Origin: Rheinheimera mangrovi
Lineage (GTDB): Bacteria > Pseudomonadota > Gammaproteobacteria > Enterobacterales > Alteromonadaceae
DNA length: 64,000 nucleotides
Assembly: GCF_003990335.1 (NCBI RefSeq)
Contig: NZ_CP034683.1
Span: forward strand, 4,199,501-4,263,500
Direction of reading: 5' to 3'
Positions 27,678 to 36,180 of this stretch are shown piece by piece; the stretch's first letter is position 1, and each line of letters begins with the position of its first letter. The notes under the pieces were generated by a model. The model did no database searches. It worked only from the letters and a program-made list of their open reading frames with translations, and was not told the DNA's origin. A program made the position numbers and the translations under genes.

Positions 27678-28547
27678 TTATGACCTGCTGGCCGGCATAT
27701 ACTGGTAACAGCTTGGCCTGTGCTGCTTTAAATCATCGTGATAGCCATGAATGCTCTCAGAGTGCCCAACCAGCAACCAGCCGCCTGGTTTTAACTGCCG
27801 AACCACATTTTGGATAATTTTTTTCTTATCCTCTAATTCAAAATAAATCAGCACATTACGTAAAAAAACCACATCAAACAAAGGTAGTTTTATCTGTAGG
27901 CTAAAAAGATTGGCCTGCATAAAACTGACATGCGAGCTGATTTCAGAGCTGATTTTTAACCAGCCAGTCTCCTGACCTATGCCTCTTAAACAAAAGGCTT
28001 TGAGCAGATGCAGCGGTATCCTGTCTTTGGCATCCAAGGGATACAGAGCTTTTTGTGCCCTTTGCAGTACCGCAGTATTAATGTCAGTGCCCATGACTTG
28101 CCAGCTACTTTGCTGCCCCCATAAATGGCCAAGCGTCAGCGCTATCGAATACGCCTCTTCGCCAGTAGAGGCAGCAGCACTCCAGACTTTAAAGTTGTCG
28201 CGGCTTTGTACCGCTGGAAGCACCTGTTGTTCGAGAAACTGGAAATGTTTTTCTTCACGGAAAAAGTAGGTTTCATTGGTAGTTAATAAATTCACCGCGG
28301 TTTGCCGCTCAGCGTTTTGATCGGCCTGATGGATCAATTTAAGGTAAGCAGCAAAAGTTGGGATCTGCAGTGCTTTCAAACGTTTTTGTAAGCGCCCTAC
28401 TACCATGCTTTTTTTGATATCGGCCAGGTGAATACCGGACTGGCCTCTGAGCCAATCACGGATCTGATAAAACTCCTGATCAGACAACGGAATAGCCCGG
28501 TTTAGCTCGGCTGGATCAATAAATGCTTTAGGTTGAGTGCTGCTCAC
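27678..28547 (-). CDS. cheR: Chemoreceptor methyltransferase CheR
   Basis: Uses S-adenosylmethionine to methylate receptor glutamates. In 289 residues, the N-terminal helical domain includes LLTTNETYFFRE, the SAM site is WSAAASTGEEAYSIA, and FLRNVLIYF and GHSESIHG follow. The start is a GTG at 28547, supported by a strong GGAGG eight bases upstream. It lies 29 bases after cheW. Confidence 0.95.
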   Translation of the reverse strand: MSSTQPKAFIDPAELNRAIPLSDQEFYQIRDWLRGQSGIHLADIKKSMVVGRLQKRLKALQIPTFAAYLKLIHQADQNAERQTAVNLLTTNETYFFREEKHFQFLEQQVLPAVQSRDNFKVWSAAASTGEEAYSIALTLGHLWGQQSSWQVMGTDINTAVLQRAQKALYPLDAKDRIPLHLLKAFCLRGIGQETGWLKISSEISSHVSFMQANLFSLQIKLPLFDVVFLRNVLIYFELEDKKKIIQNVVRQLKPGGWLLVGHSESIHGYHDDLKQHRPSCYQYMPASRS

Positions 28548-28576
28548 TGCGTCTGCCTCCGATGGCTAACCCCTTA

Positions 28577-29113
28577 TTACTCAAGCACTTTGTCAATAAT
28601 AGAGGCCATTTCATCAATAGAAAGCACTCTGTCTCCTCTTAATAAAATGACAAAATGCTCGTCTATATGGGCTACACCTAAGATAAACTGCGCTCTGATC
28701 TTGGCGCCAAAAGTCGGGGCGGATTCAATACTTTTATCAGAAATTTCCATCACTTCGCAGACACTATCGACCACGGCCCCCAAGGTCACTATTTGATCGT
28801 CGTATGGAATTTCCATAATGATAATGCAGGTTCTTTTTTGCACTTCGGTCGCAGGCTTATTAAAGCGAATGGATAAATCAATCACAGGGACCACTTCACC
28901 ACGCAAATTCAGCACACCTTTGACAAAGTCCGGCATCAGCGGGATAGAAGTGACATTGTCATACTCAATAATTTCTTTCACCGAACTGATACTGATGCCA
29001 AAGTATTCGTCTCTTAATAAAAAGGTCAGGTAATGCTCAGGGTGCAGGTCGTCACGTTTCAATGAATCGTTGATCAGATTATTGCCTTGCGGCCTGTTTG
29101 TTACTGTTGACAT
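28577..29113 (-). CDS. cheW: Chemotaxis coupling protein CheW
   Basis: A 178-residue CheW-domain adaptor joining chemoreceptors to CheA. The domain begins YLTFLLRDEYFGISI and contains VLNLRGEVVPVIDL and VVDSVCEVMEI, as in the family. About 25 extra residues precede the domain. The start overlaps the cheA end by 13 bases, giving translational coupling and matched stoichiometry. The only stand-alone CheW in the window. Confidence 0.94.
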   Translation of the reverse strand: MSTVTNRPQGNNLINDSLKRDDLHPEHYLTFLLRDEYFGISISSVKEIIEYDNVTSIPLMPDFVKGVLNLRGEVVPVIDLSIRFNKPATEVQKRTCIIIMEIPYDDQIVTLGAVVDSVCEVMEISDKSIESAPTFGAKIRAQFILGVAHIDEHFVILLRGDRVLSIDEMASIIDKVLE

Positions 29114-31188
29114 GTTTGCATCTCCAGATTGGTGGCAAACTGAACTAACTGCGGGATATCGAGGATCAAGCCTATATCACCACTGCCCAAAATGGTTGAC
29201 CCGCCAATACCCCTTAAGGATTTAAACATCGAATTCAGGGGTTTAATCACCGCCTGTAATTCACCATGCAGACTGTCTACCACTAAGCCAGCCCGGTCTG
29301 AGCCATACTGCACAACCACTATGTTCTCCCGCCCACAAGGCACTTTGGAGAGCTTAAATAAATCTCTTAAACGAATAAAAGGCAGCACCTCACCACGCAG
29401 GTCGAGATAATTCCGGCCATGGGTTTGCAAAGATGGATGAAATTCAATGCATTCCTGAACCATATTCAGTGGCAATACCATTTTGGCGTCAGCCACGCTG
29501 ACAAGGAAGCCATCAATAATAGCCAGCGTCAGAGGTAAACGAATACTGAAAGTCGTGCCTTGGTCCAGCGTCGAAAAAATCTGAATTTGACCACGTAACT
29601 CTTCGATATTACGCCGTACCACATCCATACCTACACCACGACCTGACAAATTAGTCACGGCTGCGGCAGTGGAGAAACCAGGTTCAAAAATAAGTTTAAA
29701 AATATCCTGCTCAGACAACTCCCGATCTGCGCTGATAATGCCTTTGTCTATAGCTTTTTGCCGGATCTTCTGATGATTTAAACCCGCTCCATCATCAGAA
29801 ATTTCAATGACGACAGAACCGGCTTCATGCCGGGCACTCAATTTTAATTGCCCCTGCGCTGGTTTGCCTTTGTATAACCTTAACTCTTTTGGCTCTATGC
29901 CGTGGTCCAGCGCATTACGCACTATATGCATTAAAGGGTCGGATAACTTCTCGACCATGGTTTTATCCAGCTCGGTTTCAGCACCATCAATCATTAGATT
30001 GATCTCTTTATCCAGCTCTTTACTGACATCCCTGACTATACGGCGCAAACGGCTGAAGGATTCGCCAATCTGCACCATACGCAGGCCCAGAGCACCATCC
30101 CGGATCTGTTCAAGCAAGGAGGTTAAAATCGAAAAGGACTCAGTAATTTTGTCATCTTCCAGATGAGATAACAGCGTGTCCATCTCGGCACCAGACGTTA
30201 CCAGCTCCCCAATCAGGTTGATCAGTAAATCCAGTTTTTTCGCTTCCACTTTCAGAAACTGAAAATCAGCAGGTCGTTTATGTTCGGTAGACTTTTGCTT
30301 GTCCAACGCTGTACTGACTATGTCTTTCGATACAGCACCTTGCTGTACTAAGGCTTCGCCCAACGCAATTTCCTGCGTTTTATGCACCTGCAAGGCCTGG
30401 GCTAATTCACGCTCAGTCACAGCCCCCGCCTGTACCAGCAAAGCTCCTAGTTTTTCATCAACCACAGCTTGCTGCTCAAGCTGCTGGCTAATTTTGGCAG
30501 GCACAGTGATCTGAATTTTGCTGCTGTCCTGAATAAATTCAAACACATCCTCCAACTCTTTTTTACTGACGGCAGAATTCAGTTCAATAAAAAGCTGCAA
30601 GTAACAGGTTTCCGGGTCAAAGTCGTCTTTAAAATGGGGCAGCAATCTGACCTGTTGCAACTGACCCAGCGTCGACAGAAAACCTAATTGGGATAAAGGG
30701 TCCATGCCATCACGGAACACATCAGGACCATACTGAATATCTATCAACCAGTTCTCAGAGCTCTGTGCAGGCTCAGCTTCGTCAACTACAGTTACTGGCG
30801 ACGGATCCAGATAGCGATTTAACGCCACCAGCAACAATTCGCCAGCCTGAAAATCAAGCTCAATGGCTGGGTCCTGTAACTGTCGAACCATAGTAGTTAA
30901 GTGGTCCTGACTGGCGAAACACAGATTAATCAGCGTTTCATCCATGGCCAGCTCACGAGAGCGGACTTTATCCAGCACACTCTCCACACTATGAGTAAAA
31001 GCCACTATATGGTCATAACCAAACAAACCTGCAGAGCCTTTAATGGTATGAGCTGCACGGAAAATTGCATCAATATGTGACTCAACTGTCGCTTCACCTG
31101 ATTCAATTTCTAATAAGCAGGACTCCATAGCCTCAAGCAACCCCATGGCTTCCTCAAAAAACAACGACTTCGCTTCTGACATATCCAT
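29101..31188 (-). CDS. cheA: Chemotaxis histidine kinase CheA with MshEN-like linker motifs
   Basis: A 695-residue hub kinase. The HPt domain (1-105) has the phosphorylated His47 in AAHTIKGSAG. The dimerisation domain begins near 315 (VEAKKLDLLINLIGELV), the ATPase domain near 370-550 (HIVRNALDHGIE, GRGVGMDVV) and a CheW-like domain near 555-690. Between HPt and dimerisation, residues about 246-299 hold two 24-residue motifs five residues apart (KLGALLVQAGAV and ALGEALVQQGAV) resembling the c-di-GMP-binding MshEN repeat. There is no obvious P2 domain in the canonical sense. It overlaps cheW. Confidence 0.95.
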   Translation of the reverse strand: MDMSEAKSLFFEEAMGLLEAMESCLLEIESGEATVESHIDAIFRAAHTIKGSAGLFGYDHIVAFTHSVESVLDKVRSRELAMDETLINLCFASQDHLTTMVRQLQDPAIELDFQAGELLLVALNRYLDPSPVTVVDEAEPAQSSENWLIDIQYGPDVFRDGMDPLSQLGFLSTLGQLQQVRLLPHFKDDFDPETCYLQLFIELNSAVSKKELEDVFEFIQDSSKIQITVPAKISQQLEQQAVVDEKLGALLVQAGAVTERELAQALQVHKTQEIALGEALVQQGAVSKDIVSTALDKQKSTEHKRPADFQFLKVEAKKLDLLINLIGELVTSGAEMDTLLSHLEDDKITESFSILTSLLEQIRDGALGLRMVQIGESFSRLRRIVRDVSKELDKEINLMIDGAETELDKTMVEKLSDPLMHIVRNALDHGIEPKELRLYKGKPAQGQLKLSARHEAGSVVIEISDDGAGLNHQKIRQKAIDKGIISADRELSEQDIFKLIFEPGFSTAAAVTNLSGRGVGMDVVRRNIEELRGQIQIFSTLDQGTTFSIRLPLTLAIIDGFLVSVADAKMVLPLNMVQECIEFHPSLQTHGRNYLDLRGEVLPFIRLRDLFKLSKVPCGRENIVVVQYGSDRAGLVVDSLHGELQAVIKPLNSMFKSLRGIGGSTILGSGDIGLILDIPQLVQFATNLEMQTCQQ

Positions 31189-31200
31189 AGAGTGCCCCTT

Positions 31201-31506
31201 CTAAATTGCTGCTGCGTCAGAAGTAAAATCCAGTGAATACAGCTGAAATACCCGACTAACAGCCGGGTTTTCGCTATGAGTCAGGGTAAAGTTTTTGTCT
31301 TTGTGATGCTGCATCACCCACAGTACTAACTGCACACCGGAAGAATCAAAGTCGTTCACTGCGGATAAATCCAGAATCACTTTCTCCATCGTCATGCTGG
31401 TAAGCTTTTTCAGGGCTTCATAACAATCCCGAACAGTAAAAATGGTCAGATCATGACCAAATTCAACCACCAGAAAATCCGCTTTTGGAGTAATTTGTAC
31501 TGACAT
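31201..31506 (-). CDS. STAS-domain protein in the che operon
   Basis: A 101-residue STAS domain like anti-sigma-factor antagonists. The loop NDFDSSGVQLVLW carries the serine that is usually phosphorylated. It lies between cheY and cheA, 12 bases from cheA, so it belongs to the same transcript. No matching serine kinase or phosphatase is visible in the window. STAS proteins beside cheA are known in some environmental gammaproteobacteria; the role is unproven. Confidence 0.85.
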   Translation of the reverse strand: MSVQITPKADFLVVEFGHDLTIFTVRDCYEALKKLTSMTMEKVILDLSAVNDFDSSGVQLVLWVMQHHKDKNFTLTHSENPAVSRVFQLYSLDFTSDAAAI

Positions 31507-31515
31507 GTTGAAGTC

Positions 31516-31884
31516 CTAAGGAAGAATAAGTTTATTCACGGCGACCAACATTTGTTCAGGGCGAAATGGCTTGATAATCCAGGCTTTTGCTCCGGCAGCA
31601 CGCCCCTGTTCTTTTTTCTCTTCTGCACCTTCAGTGGTTAACATCACCACAGGAGTAAAACGATAAGCTGGTAACTGCTTGATTTCCTTTAATAAGGTAA
31701 TGCCATCCATATTTGGCATATTCACGTCCGAAATAATTAGATGGACTTTCTGCCCTGTCAGTTTCTTTAGCGCGTCCACGCCATCCACTGCTTCAATCAC
31801 GTCAAAACCGTTGGCTTTGAGGGTCATGCCCACGACCTGACGAATGCTGATTGAGTCATCGACAATTAGTATGGTTTTCATCAC
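31516..31884 (-). CDS. cheY: Chemotaxis response regulator CheY
   Basis: A 122-residue receiver: LIVDDSISIRQ, phosphoacceptor Asp53 in IISDVNMPNMDG, threonine in MLTTEGAEEKK and lysine in IIKPFRP. It has no output domain, so it should act at the flagellar motor or as a phosphate sink. It lies between the MCP-like gene and the STAS gene with nine-base gaps. No cheZ or cheC is in the window, leaving dephosphorylation to another locus. Confidence 0.93.
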   Translation of the reverse strand: MMKTILIVDDSISIRQVVGMTLKANGFDVIEAVDGVDALKKLTGQKVHLIISDVNMPNMDGITLLKEIKQLPAYRFTPVVMLTTEGAEEKKEQGRAAGAKAWIIKPFRPEQMLVAVNKLILP

Positions 31885-31893
31885 TGCACATCC

Positions 31894-33036
31894 CTAAAAA
31901 AACGTAATATCATCATCTGACGCTGAGTGTTGTTTACCGCCCGTATGCACAGACACTTGCTCAAGCGTGGTATAGGTTTTTCGTAATCCTTCCAGCCACT
32001 GCTGTACTGAAATAGTATCGGGCAGCTGCCCCGCATCCAGCTGGGCCGCAAACAGGTTTGCGTTGTCACTCAGCTTATTCATATCGTCCATCACGTGGCT
32101 GAGGATTTGGCTGACTCTGTCCTGAAACTGTAAATGCATCACCACATCAGATAGTTGCTGCTGCACATGCTCTGCCTGTAGCTGCATTTGATGATTGGAA
32201 TCACTGATGCCCTGCACTGCACCTTCGTAGTCGCTGAGCACACTGCTGATGGTTTGTTCGGTTTGTTGAATAAGCTGTTGTTCGTGACCGACTTGCTGCT
32301 CTGAATCTGCCACTGTTTTGGTTAAAGCCTGTGTCACTTCAGCCACACGTTGGCGGATTTTTTGGCCAGCTTCGCTGGAACGATTAGATAAAGCACGAAC
32401 TTCGGTCGCGACCACAGCAAAACCCCGACCACTTTCACCCGCTCTGGCTGCTTCGATAGCCGCATTGAGTGCCAACAAATTAGTTTGAGCGGCTATATCG
32501 CCCACTTCACTGGTCATGGCTTGCAAATTGTCTGTCACTTTGGCAAGTTCCTGAATGTCAGTCAGCATCTTGTGGCGGTTTTGCTGAGCCTGATTTAATT
32601 GCTGTGTCATCGCCAGCAGCTTACGTTCAGACTCTTTAATCATTGCAACCAGCATCTGCTCATTGTGCGCAGCTCCTTTACCTGGCCCCGATCCCAACAC
32701 ACTGAGCAGGTCAGCAAACTTATGATTCAGATGCACTACTCCGGCTTCGGTTTGTTCTTTGACCAACTCCGATTGTTTCACCCACATCGGCAACACCTGA
32801 CTAAGTAACTGCAGCAGATTTTGGCTAAAAGGCCGCAGTTCCGGCACTTGTTCCTGCCGGATTTGTTCTGTTTTGGGCTCTGCTGCAGAAAAAGACAACC
32901 ACAATAAGGCCGCACCAACCAGGCACAACAGAGTGCTGAAGATTGCCCCGCCAATAGATGAATAGTTCAGCCATTGGCTGACCAACACCAAAATAAATAA
33001 AATGATGCACAGCGGAGGAATTAACCTTTTGTCCAT
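31894..33036 (-). CDS. Methyl-accepting chemotaxis-like protein without a periplasmic sensor
   Basis: First gene of the che operon. In 380 residues, two adjacent hydrophobic helices (about 7-50) with only a short turn between them anchor it. There is no ligand domain and no HAMP. The cytoplasmic part has the signalling tip [20 protein letters not shown] and [15 protein letters not shown]. The C-terminus is DDDITFF, an acidic-aromatic tail that could tether CheR, CheB or a phosphatase. It is probably an intracellular or membrane-state sensor dedicated to this operon. Confidence 0.88.
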   Translation of the reverse strand: MDKRLIPPLCIILFILVLVSQWLNYSSIGGAIFSTLLCLVGAALLWLSFSAAEPKTEQIRQEQVPELRPFSQNLLQLLSQVLPMWVKQSELVKEQTEAGVVHLNHKFADLLSVLGSGPGKGAAHNEQMLVAMIKESERKLLAMTQQLNQAQQNRHKMLTDIQELAKVTDNLQAMTSEVGDIAAQTNLLALNAAIEAARAGESGRGFAVVATEVRALSNRSSEAGQKIRQRVAEVTQALTKTVADSEQQVGHEQQLIQQTEQTISSVLSDYEGAVQGISDSNHQMQLQAEHVQQQLSDVVMHLQFQDRVSQILSHVMDDMNKLSDNANLFAAQLDAGQLPDTISVQQWLEGLRKTYTTLEQVSVHTGGKQHSASDDDITFF

Positions 33037-33135
33037 TAGCCAGTTCCAAAGTTACAAAGAGACGCCAGAGAAGTATGGATCCTGCTGGTTTTTTTGCCAT
33101 TAATTCGCAGAAAAAATTGTTAATTTTCTTTAAGT

Positions 33136-33164
33136 TATAGAATTGTGAGCTTAAGACTGCTCAA
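33136..33164 (-). promoter_or_regulatory. Possible sigma-70-type promoter of the che operon
   Basis: On the minus strand TTGAGC (33164-33159), 17 bases, then TCTATA (33141-33136), about 100 bases before the first che gene. The match is only moderate. I see no flagellar sigma-28 type sequence here. Confidence 0.3.
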
Positions 33165-33261
33165 GTAGTAAAAGAAGCGGGGCGGGTATTTCAACATAGA
33201 TACAGTGGATGAACATAACAGGGAATAGAGATCTGCTGCTCTCTGTTCCCTTGTTAAAAAA

Positions 33262-33536
33262 CTAATTGGCTTCGCGAGCTTCCAACACTGGTTTTTGTTG
33301 TTGAGTTTTTTTCATATGCCGCCCATAGACCGGCTCAAACAGCGGTGTCGCCATAAGCGTGGTGACTATGGCCATCAGCACCATAATGGAAAATAAAGCA
33401 GGCATAGTCTCAGCAGGAAATATCTGTTGTTGTATGTCTGGCCATAGCAGGCCAGATAACCAAAGATTTGGGCTGCGACCAGAATAACGGCCAATTACAG
33501 CACAAAGCTGCCCACAAATTCCAATGCGTTCATCAT
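33262..33536 (-). pseudogene. Remnant of a CPA2 (Kef/NhaP-like) cation:proton antiporter
   Basis: Minus-strand reading starts MMNALEFVGSFVL, hits TAA, then continues LAVILVAAQIFGYLA, like the first membrane helix of CPA2 antiporters. A frameshift leads into LLWPDIQQQIFPAETMPALFS, the family's next conserved segment. This is joined directly to IMVLMAIVTTLMATPLFEPV and a short basic tail ending at TAG, which reads like the antiporter's last helix. So a gene of at least 400 codons has lost its middle and also carries a stop and a frameshift. The identification rests on pattern recognition. Confidence 0.6.
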
Positions 33537-33710
33537 TTATACTTCTAAAGTTGTTGATGTAGAGGTTGTTGTTTTAGCGTGGGAAGCTTGTGTGTTTTTG
33601 CTTTGCTACCGGTTTAAACCGATCTCTGAAATCGAGACTACAGAGCAGTTTAATCCAGCACAAACGGATTTCTGCGACCACCCATTAAGCAGTTGATTAG
33701 ATAGATATTT

Positions 33711-34955
33711 TTATTTACTCAGATACCACCAGATAAACAATAGTGAAAAGCTGAACAAATAAATCAGGCCTAGCCAGGATAACAAGCGGATCCAGGGTTG
33801 CATCAGATGTTTTTGCTGGCCCCGCATCAGGCGGTAATTTAGCCAGGCAAAAACCGGAGTAGTCACAAAAGCCAGACTCATCGCAAAGGTCAACATGGGC
33901 CCAAGCGCAGATTTAAAAAACAAAATCACAGCCATCCCCGAAGCTGCTTGTGCCAGCAGCCAGTAGTTATAGCTATGTTTTCGTTCAGCTTTTTGCCAAC
34001 CCAAGAGTTGAAAAGATTCATTAATAGTGCGGGCATATCCATCCAGCACCGTCAGCGTGGTACCAAACATACAAAGAAAGGCGACTAAAGCCACCAACAG
34101 CTTTGACCAGTCGCCTATAGTGCTGGCATACATAGCAACAAACTGGCTGGTATAAGCAGCACCAGCTAATTCAACTTTCTGATCCGAGCCATATTGCACC
34201 AAAGCACCCAGCGATAAAAACACCAATGCCAGTGCAGTAGTACTCCAATAGCCTAAGTTAAAATCAAACAAACCATCCTGTTTATTGACAGGGGTATGCT
34301 GTTGCTTGGCTTTTAGCCACAACGAATTAATAGCCGAAATTTCAATAGGAGCAGGCATCCAGCCCATCAACGCCACCAAAAAACCTAAATACATCAACTG
34401 CCAGGGTGAAGGGCCAACAAAATCGGCTGCTGCTGTTGGGCCTTTGTTGAAGGCAATAATAGCGGCAGCCACTGTAGTGATGGTCAGCAGCACCATTACC
34501 CATTTAGACACCTTGTCGAGTAACTTGTATTGGCCTGCCAATAAAATCAGCAAACAAACCGCCAACAAGATCAAACAAAGAACGGTCAGTGATAACTGCA
34601 CCGGCATAAAAAACTGCAACAAACTGGCGGTCAGTAATAAGACCCCTGCGGTATTAACCACCGCAGCTATCAAATTCAGCCAGACAAAACTGAATAAATA
34701 ACCCCGACCTTGTTTTTTATAACCTTCCAGTAAGGTTTCACCGCTTTGCAGGCTGTATTCCACACCAAAGCGGAAAAAGGGGTATTTCAGCACGTTCACC
34801 AGCAAAATCAGCACTGCCAGTTGCCAGCCAAACAAAGCACCTGCCTGAGTGGAAGCAACAATATGTGAGCCACCAATGGCAGCCGTAGCCAATAAAACTC
34901 CCGGCCCTAAAGCTTTTAGCCTGCTGTGCCAGTTTGATGAATATCCCTGTTGCAT
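33711..34955 (-). CDS. Nramp-family transporter of a non-canonical clade
   Basis: A 414-residue inner-membrane protein with about 11 helices. The opening ALGPGVLLATAAIGGSHIVAS corresponds to Nramp helix 1 but has IGGSH where metal transporters have DPGN, and helix 6 reads GWMPAPIEISA instead of the canonical MPH motif. KYPFFRFGVEY and SGETLLEGYKK are typical of this Nramp-related subgroup. The transported ion is therefore doubtful. No partner gene is adjacent; the downstream neighbour is an antiporter remnant. Confidence 0.82.
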   Translation of the reverse strand: MQQGYSSNWHSRLKALGPGVLLATAAIGGSHIVASTQAGALFGWQLAVLILLVNVLKYPFFRFGVEYSLQSGETLLEGYKKQGRGYLFSFVWLNLIAAVVNTAGVLLLTASLLQFFMPVQLSLTVLCLILLAVCLLILLAGQYKLLDKVSKWVMVLLTITTVAAAIIAFNKGPTAAADFVGPSPWQLMYLGFLVALMGWMPAPIEISAINSLWLKAKQQHTPVNKQDGLFDFNLGYWSTTALALVFLSLGALVQYGSDQKVELAGAAYTSQFVAMYASTIGDWSKLLVALVAFLCMFGTTLTVLDGYARTINESFQLLGWQKAERKHSYNYWLLAQAASGMAVILFFKSALGPMLTFAMSLAFVTTPVFAWLNYRLMRGQQKHLMQPWIRLLSWLGLIYLFSFSLLFIWWYLSK

Positions 34956-35122
34956 AAGTTTTTGTTTTTATGTTTAAAAAGCCGTGGCCCAGCTTAGCCA
35001 AAGCCAAAGCGGAACACCATCAGGCCAGAGTAAAAACTTCAGAGGTCGGTCCTTCGGCTTGCCGCTTGGCTTAGGCTCTGGCATGCTGCGCGCATAAATC
35101 AATGCATCTGGAAAATACCCTT

Positions 35123-35386
35123 ATGAGCCAGGAACCCTTAGTCGATCAGGAAATTATTTTTGAAGTGCTGGAAAACCAGCTGGCCGATAATAATCCAAAA
35201 CAAGTGAAAGAAACCCTGATGCGGTTATGCATGACAGGTCATAGCAGAGAAGATGCTCTCGAATTAATGGCTTGTGCTTTAGCACCGGAAATGGAAGCGG
35301 TGATTGAACGCAACGAAACATTTAATCTGCAGCGCTACATCGAACATCTGGCCTTGTTACCAGAAATGCCTTGGGTGACGGAATAA
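35123..35386 (+). CDS. Conserved hypothetical small acidic protein
   Basis: About 87 residues (94 if started at the ATG at 35102). I prefer ATG 35123 (MSQEPLVDQE) because GGAAAA lies about eight bases upstream. It is helical and acidic, with NNPKQVKETLMRLCMTGHS and REDALELMACALAPEME, a pattern I have seen in uncharacterised gammaproteobacterial proteins, but I can name no function. No signal or membrane segment. Followed by a repeat copy. Confidence 0.65.
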   Translation: MSQEPLVDQEIIFEVLENQLADNNPKQVKETLMRLCMTGHSREDALELMACALAPEMEAVIERNETFNLQRYIEHLALLPEMPWVTE

Positions 35387-35399
35387 TCTGCAGATTTTC

Positions 35400-35518
35400 T
35401 TGTTGCAGCAAGGCGACAAGCGAATGAGCCCCTAGGAGCATAGTTGTCCTATGTGACTGGGGCGAGCTATCTATTATAAGAGCAGGCAGTCAACGCCGCT
35501 GCAGCGCCAAGGACGCAG
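35400..35518 (-). repeat. Intergenic 125-bp repeat, copy D (inverted, altered)
   Basis: TTGTTGCAGCAAGGCGACAAGC, given in part, then CCCC, hairpin GCATAG-ttgt-CCTATG, CTGGGGCGAG, an extra AT-rich stretch (CTATCTATTATAAG), and GTCAACGCCGCTGCAGC. It is between two convergent genes. The inserted or replaced stretch shows this copy is diverging. Confidence 0.78.
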
Positions 35519-35523
35519 GATTT

Positions 35524-36090
35524 TCAGAAATAGATGATCATCTCGGCTGCTTCACAGCGACAATCAAAACCACAACGCACACATTCATAACCGTTATGAC
35601 TATCCTCCCGCCACTTATCCAGATGGATTTTTACCAGCTGTCCACCTTGTTTACTGAAGTACTTTACCGCCGCATTGCCCGGACTTTGCCGCCATAAATG
35701 CGCCACACCGGCTTTGGCACCTTGTTGTTTTAACGCTGCCATAGAGCGGTTCATTAACTCACCGCCTATACCGCGGCCCTGCCAGAGTGGCGCTATGGTA
35801 TTGCATTTAAAGTAACTGGTATCGGCCACAGCGGTTTGCCAGAGTTCTGTACTGCACCATTGATCTGGTTGCCACTGCCCGGCCGCCCAACATAAACGAA
35901 AACCCACCAATTGCTGATCCGCATAAGCAACAAAGCTGGCATCTATACCTTGTTTAATACTTAACTGGTGATAGTAAGCCAGAGACTGCTGATCCAGATA
36001 ACCATCACCATGCACCTGATTCGCCAAGTGCAGCAAAGCGGTATAATCCTGCAACTGCAACTGACGGTACTGAATAGCTATAGAATGCAT
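35524..36090 (-). CDS. GNAT-family N-acetyltransferase with Cys-rich tail
   Basis: A 188-residue acetyltransferase. The acetyl-CoA loop is WQGRGIGGELMN (mid-protein), followed by NAAVKYFSKQGG. The tail CVRCGFDCRCEAAEMIIYF holds four cysteines in a CxxCxxxCxC pattern that could bind a metal, which is unusual for GNAT proteins. I start at MHSIAIQYR (36090); the frame extends 19 codons upstream without family likeness. The substrate is unknown. It lies back to back with the oxidoreductase gene. Confidence 0.8.
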   Translation of the reverse strand: MHSIAIQYRQLQLQDYTALLHLANQVHGDGYLDQQSLAYYHQLSIKQGIDASFVAYADQQLVGFRLCWAAGQWQPDQWCSTELWQTAVADTSYFKCNTIAPLWQGRGIGGELMNRSMAALKQQGAKAGVAHLWRQSPGNAAVKYFSKQGGQLVKIHLDKWREDSHNGYECVRCGFDCRCEAAEMIIYF

Positions 36091-36180
36091 AAAAGGCTCT
36101 TGGTTTTTTATCTGCTTCTTGCCATGATCGCCAAAAGCTCTATCCAATACAATAGGCCCGTCTAACCAGAGGAAATATGG

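Larger units (their letters stand above)
33037..33710. other. 674-bp gap: che promoter region and gene remnant
   Basis: The 33037-33260 part is AT-rich and must contain the che-operon promoter; a hairpin GGGAA-t-AGAG / CTCT-ctg-TTCCC lies near 33222-33250. The 33262-33536 part is an antiporter remnant. From 33537 to 33710 I see only a small palindrome (CCGGTTTAAACCG near 33609) and no gene. Confidence 0.6.
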
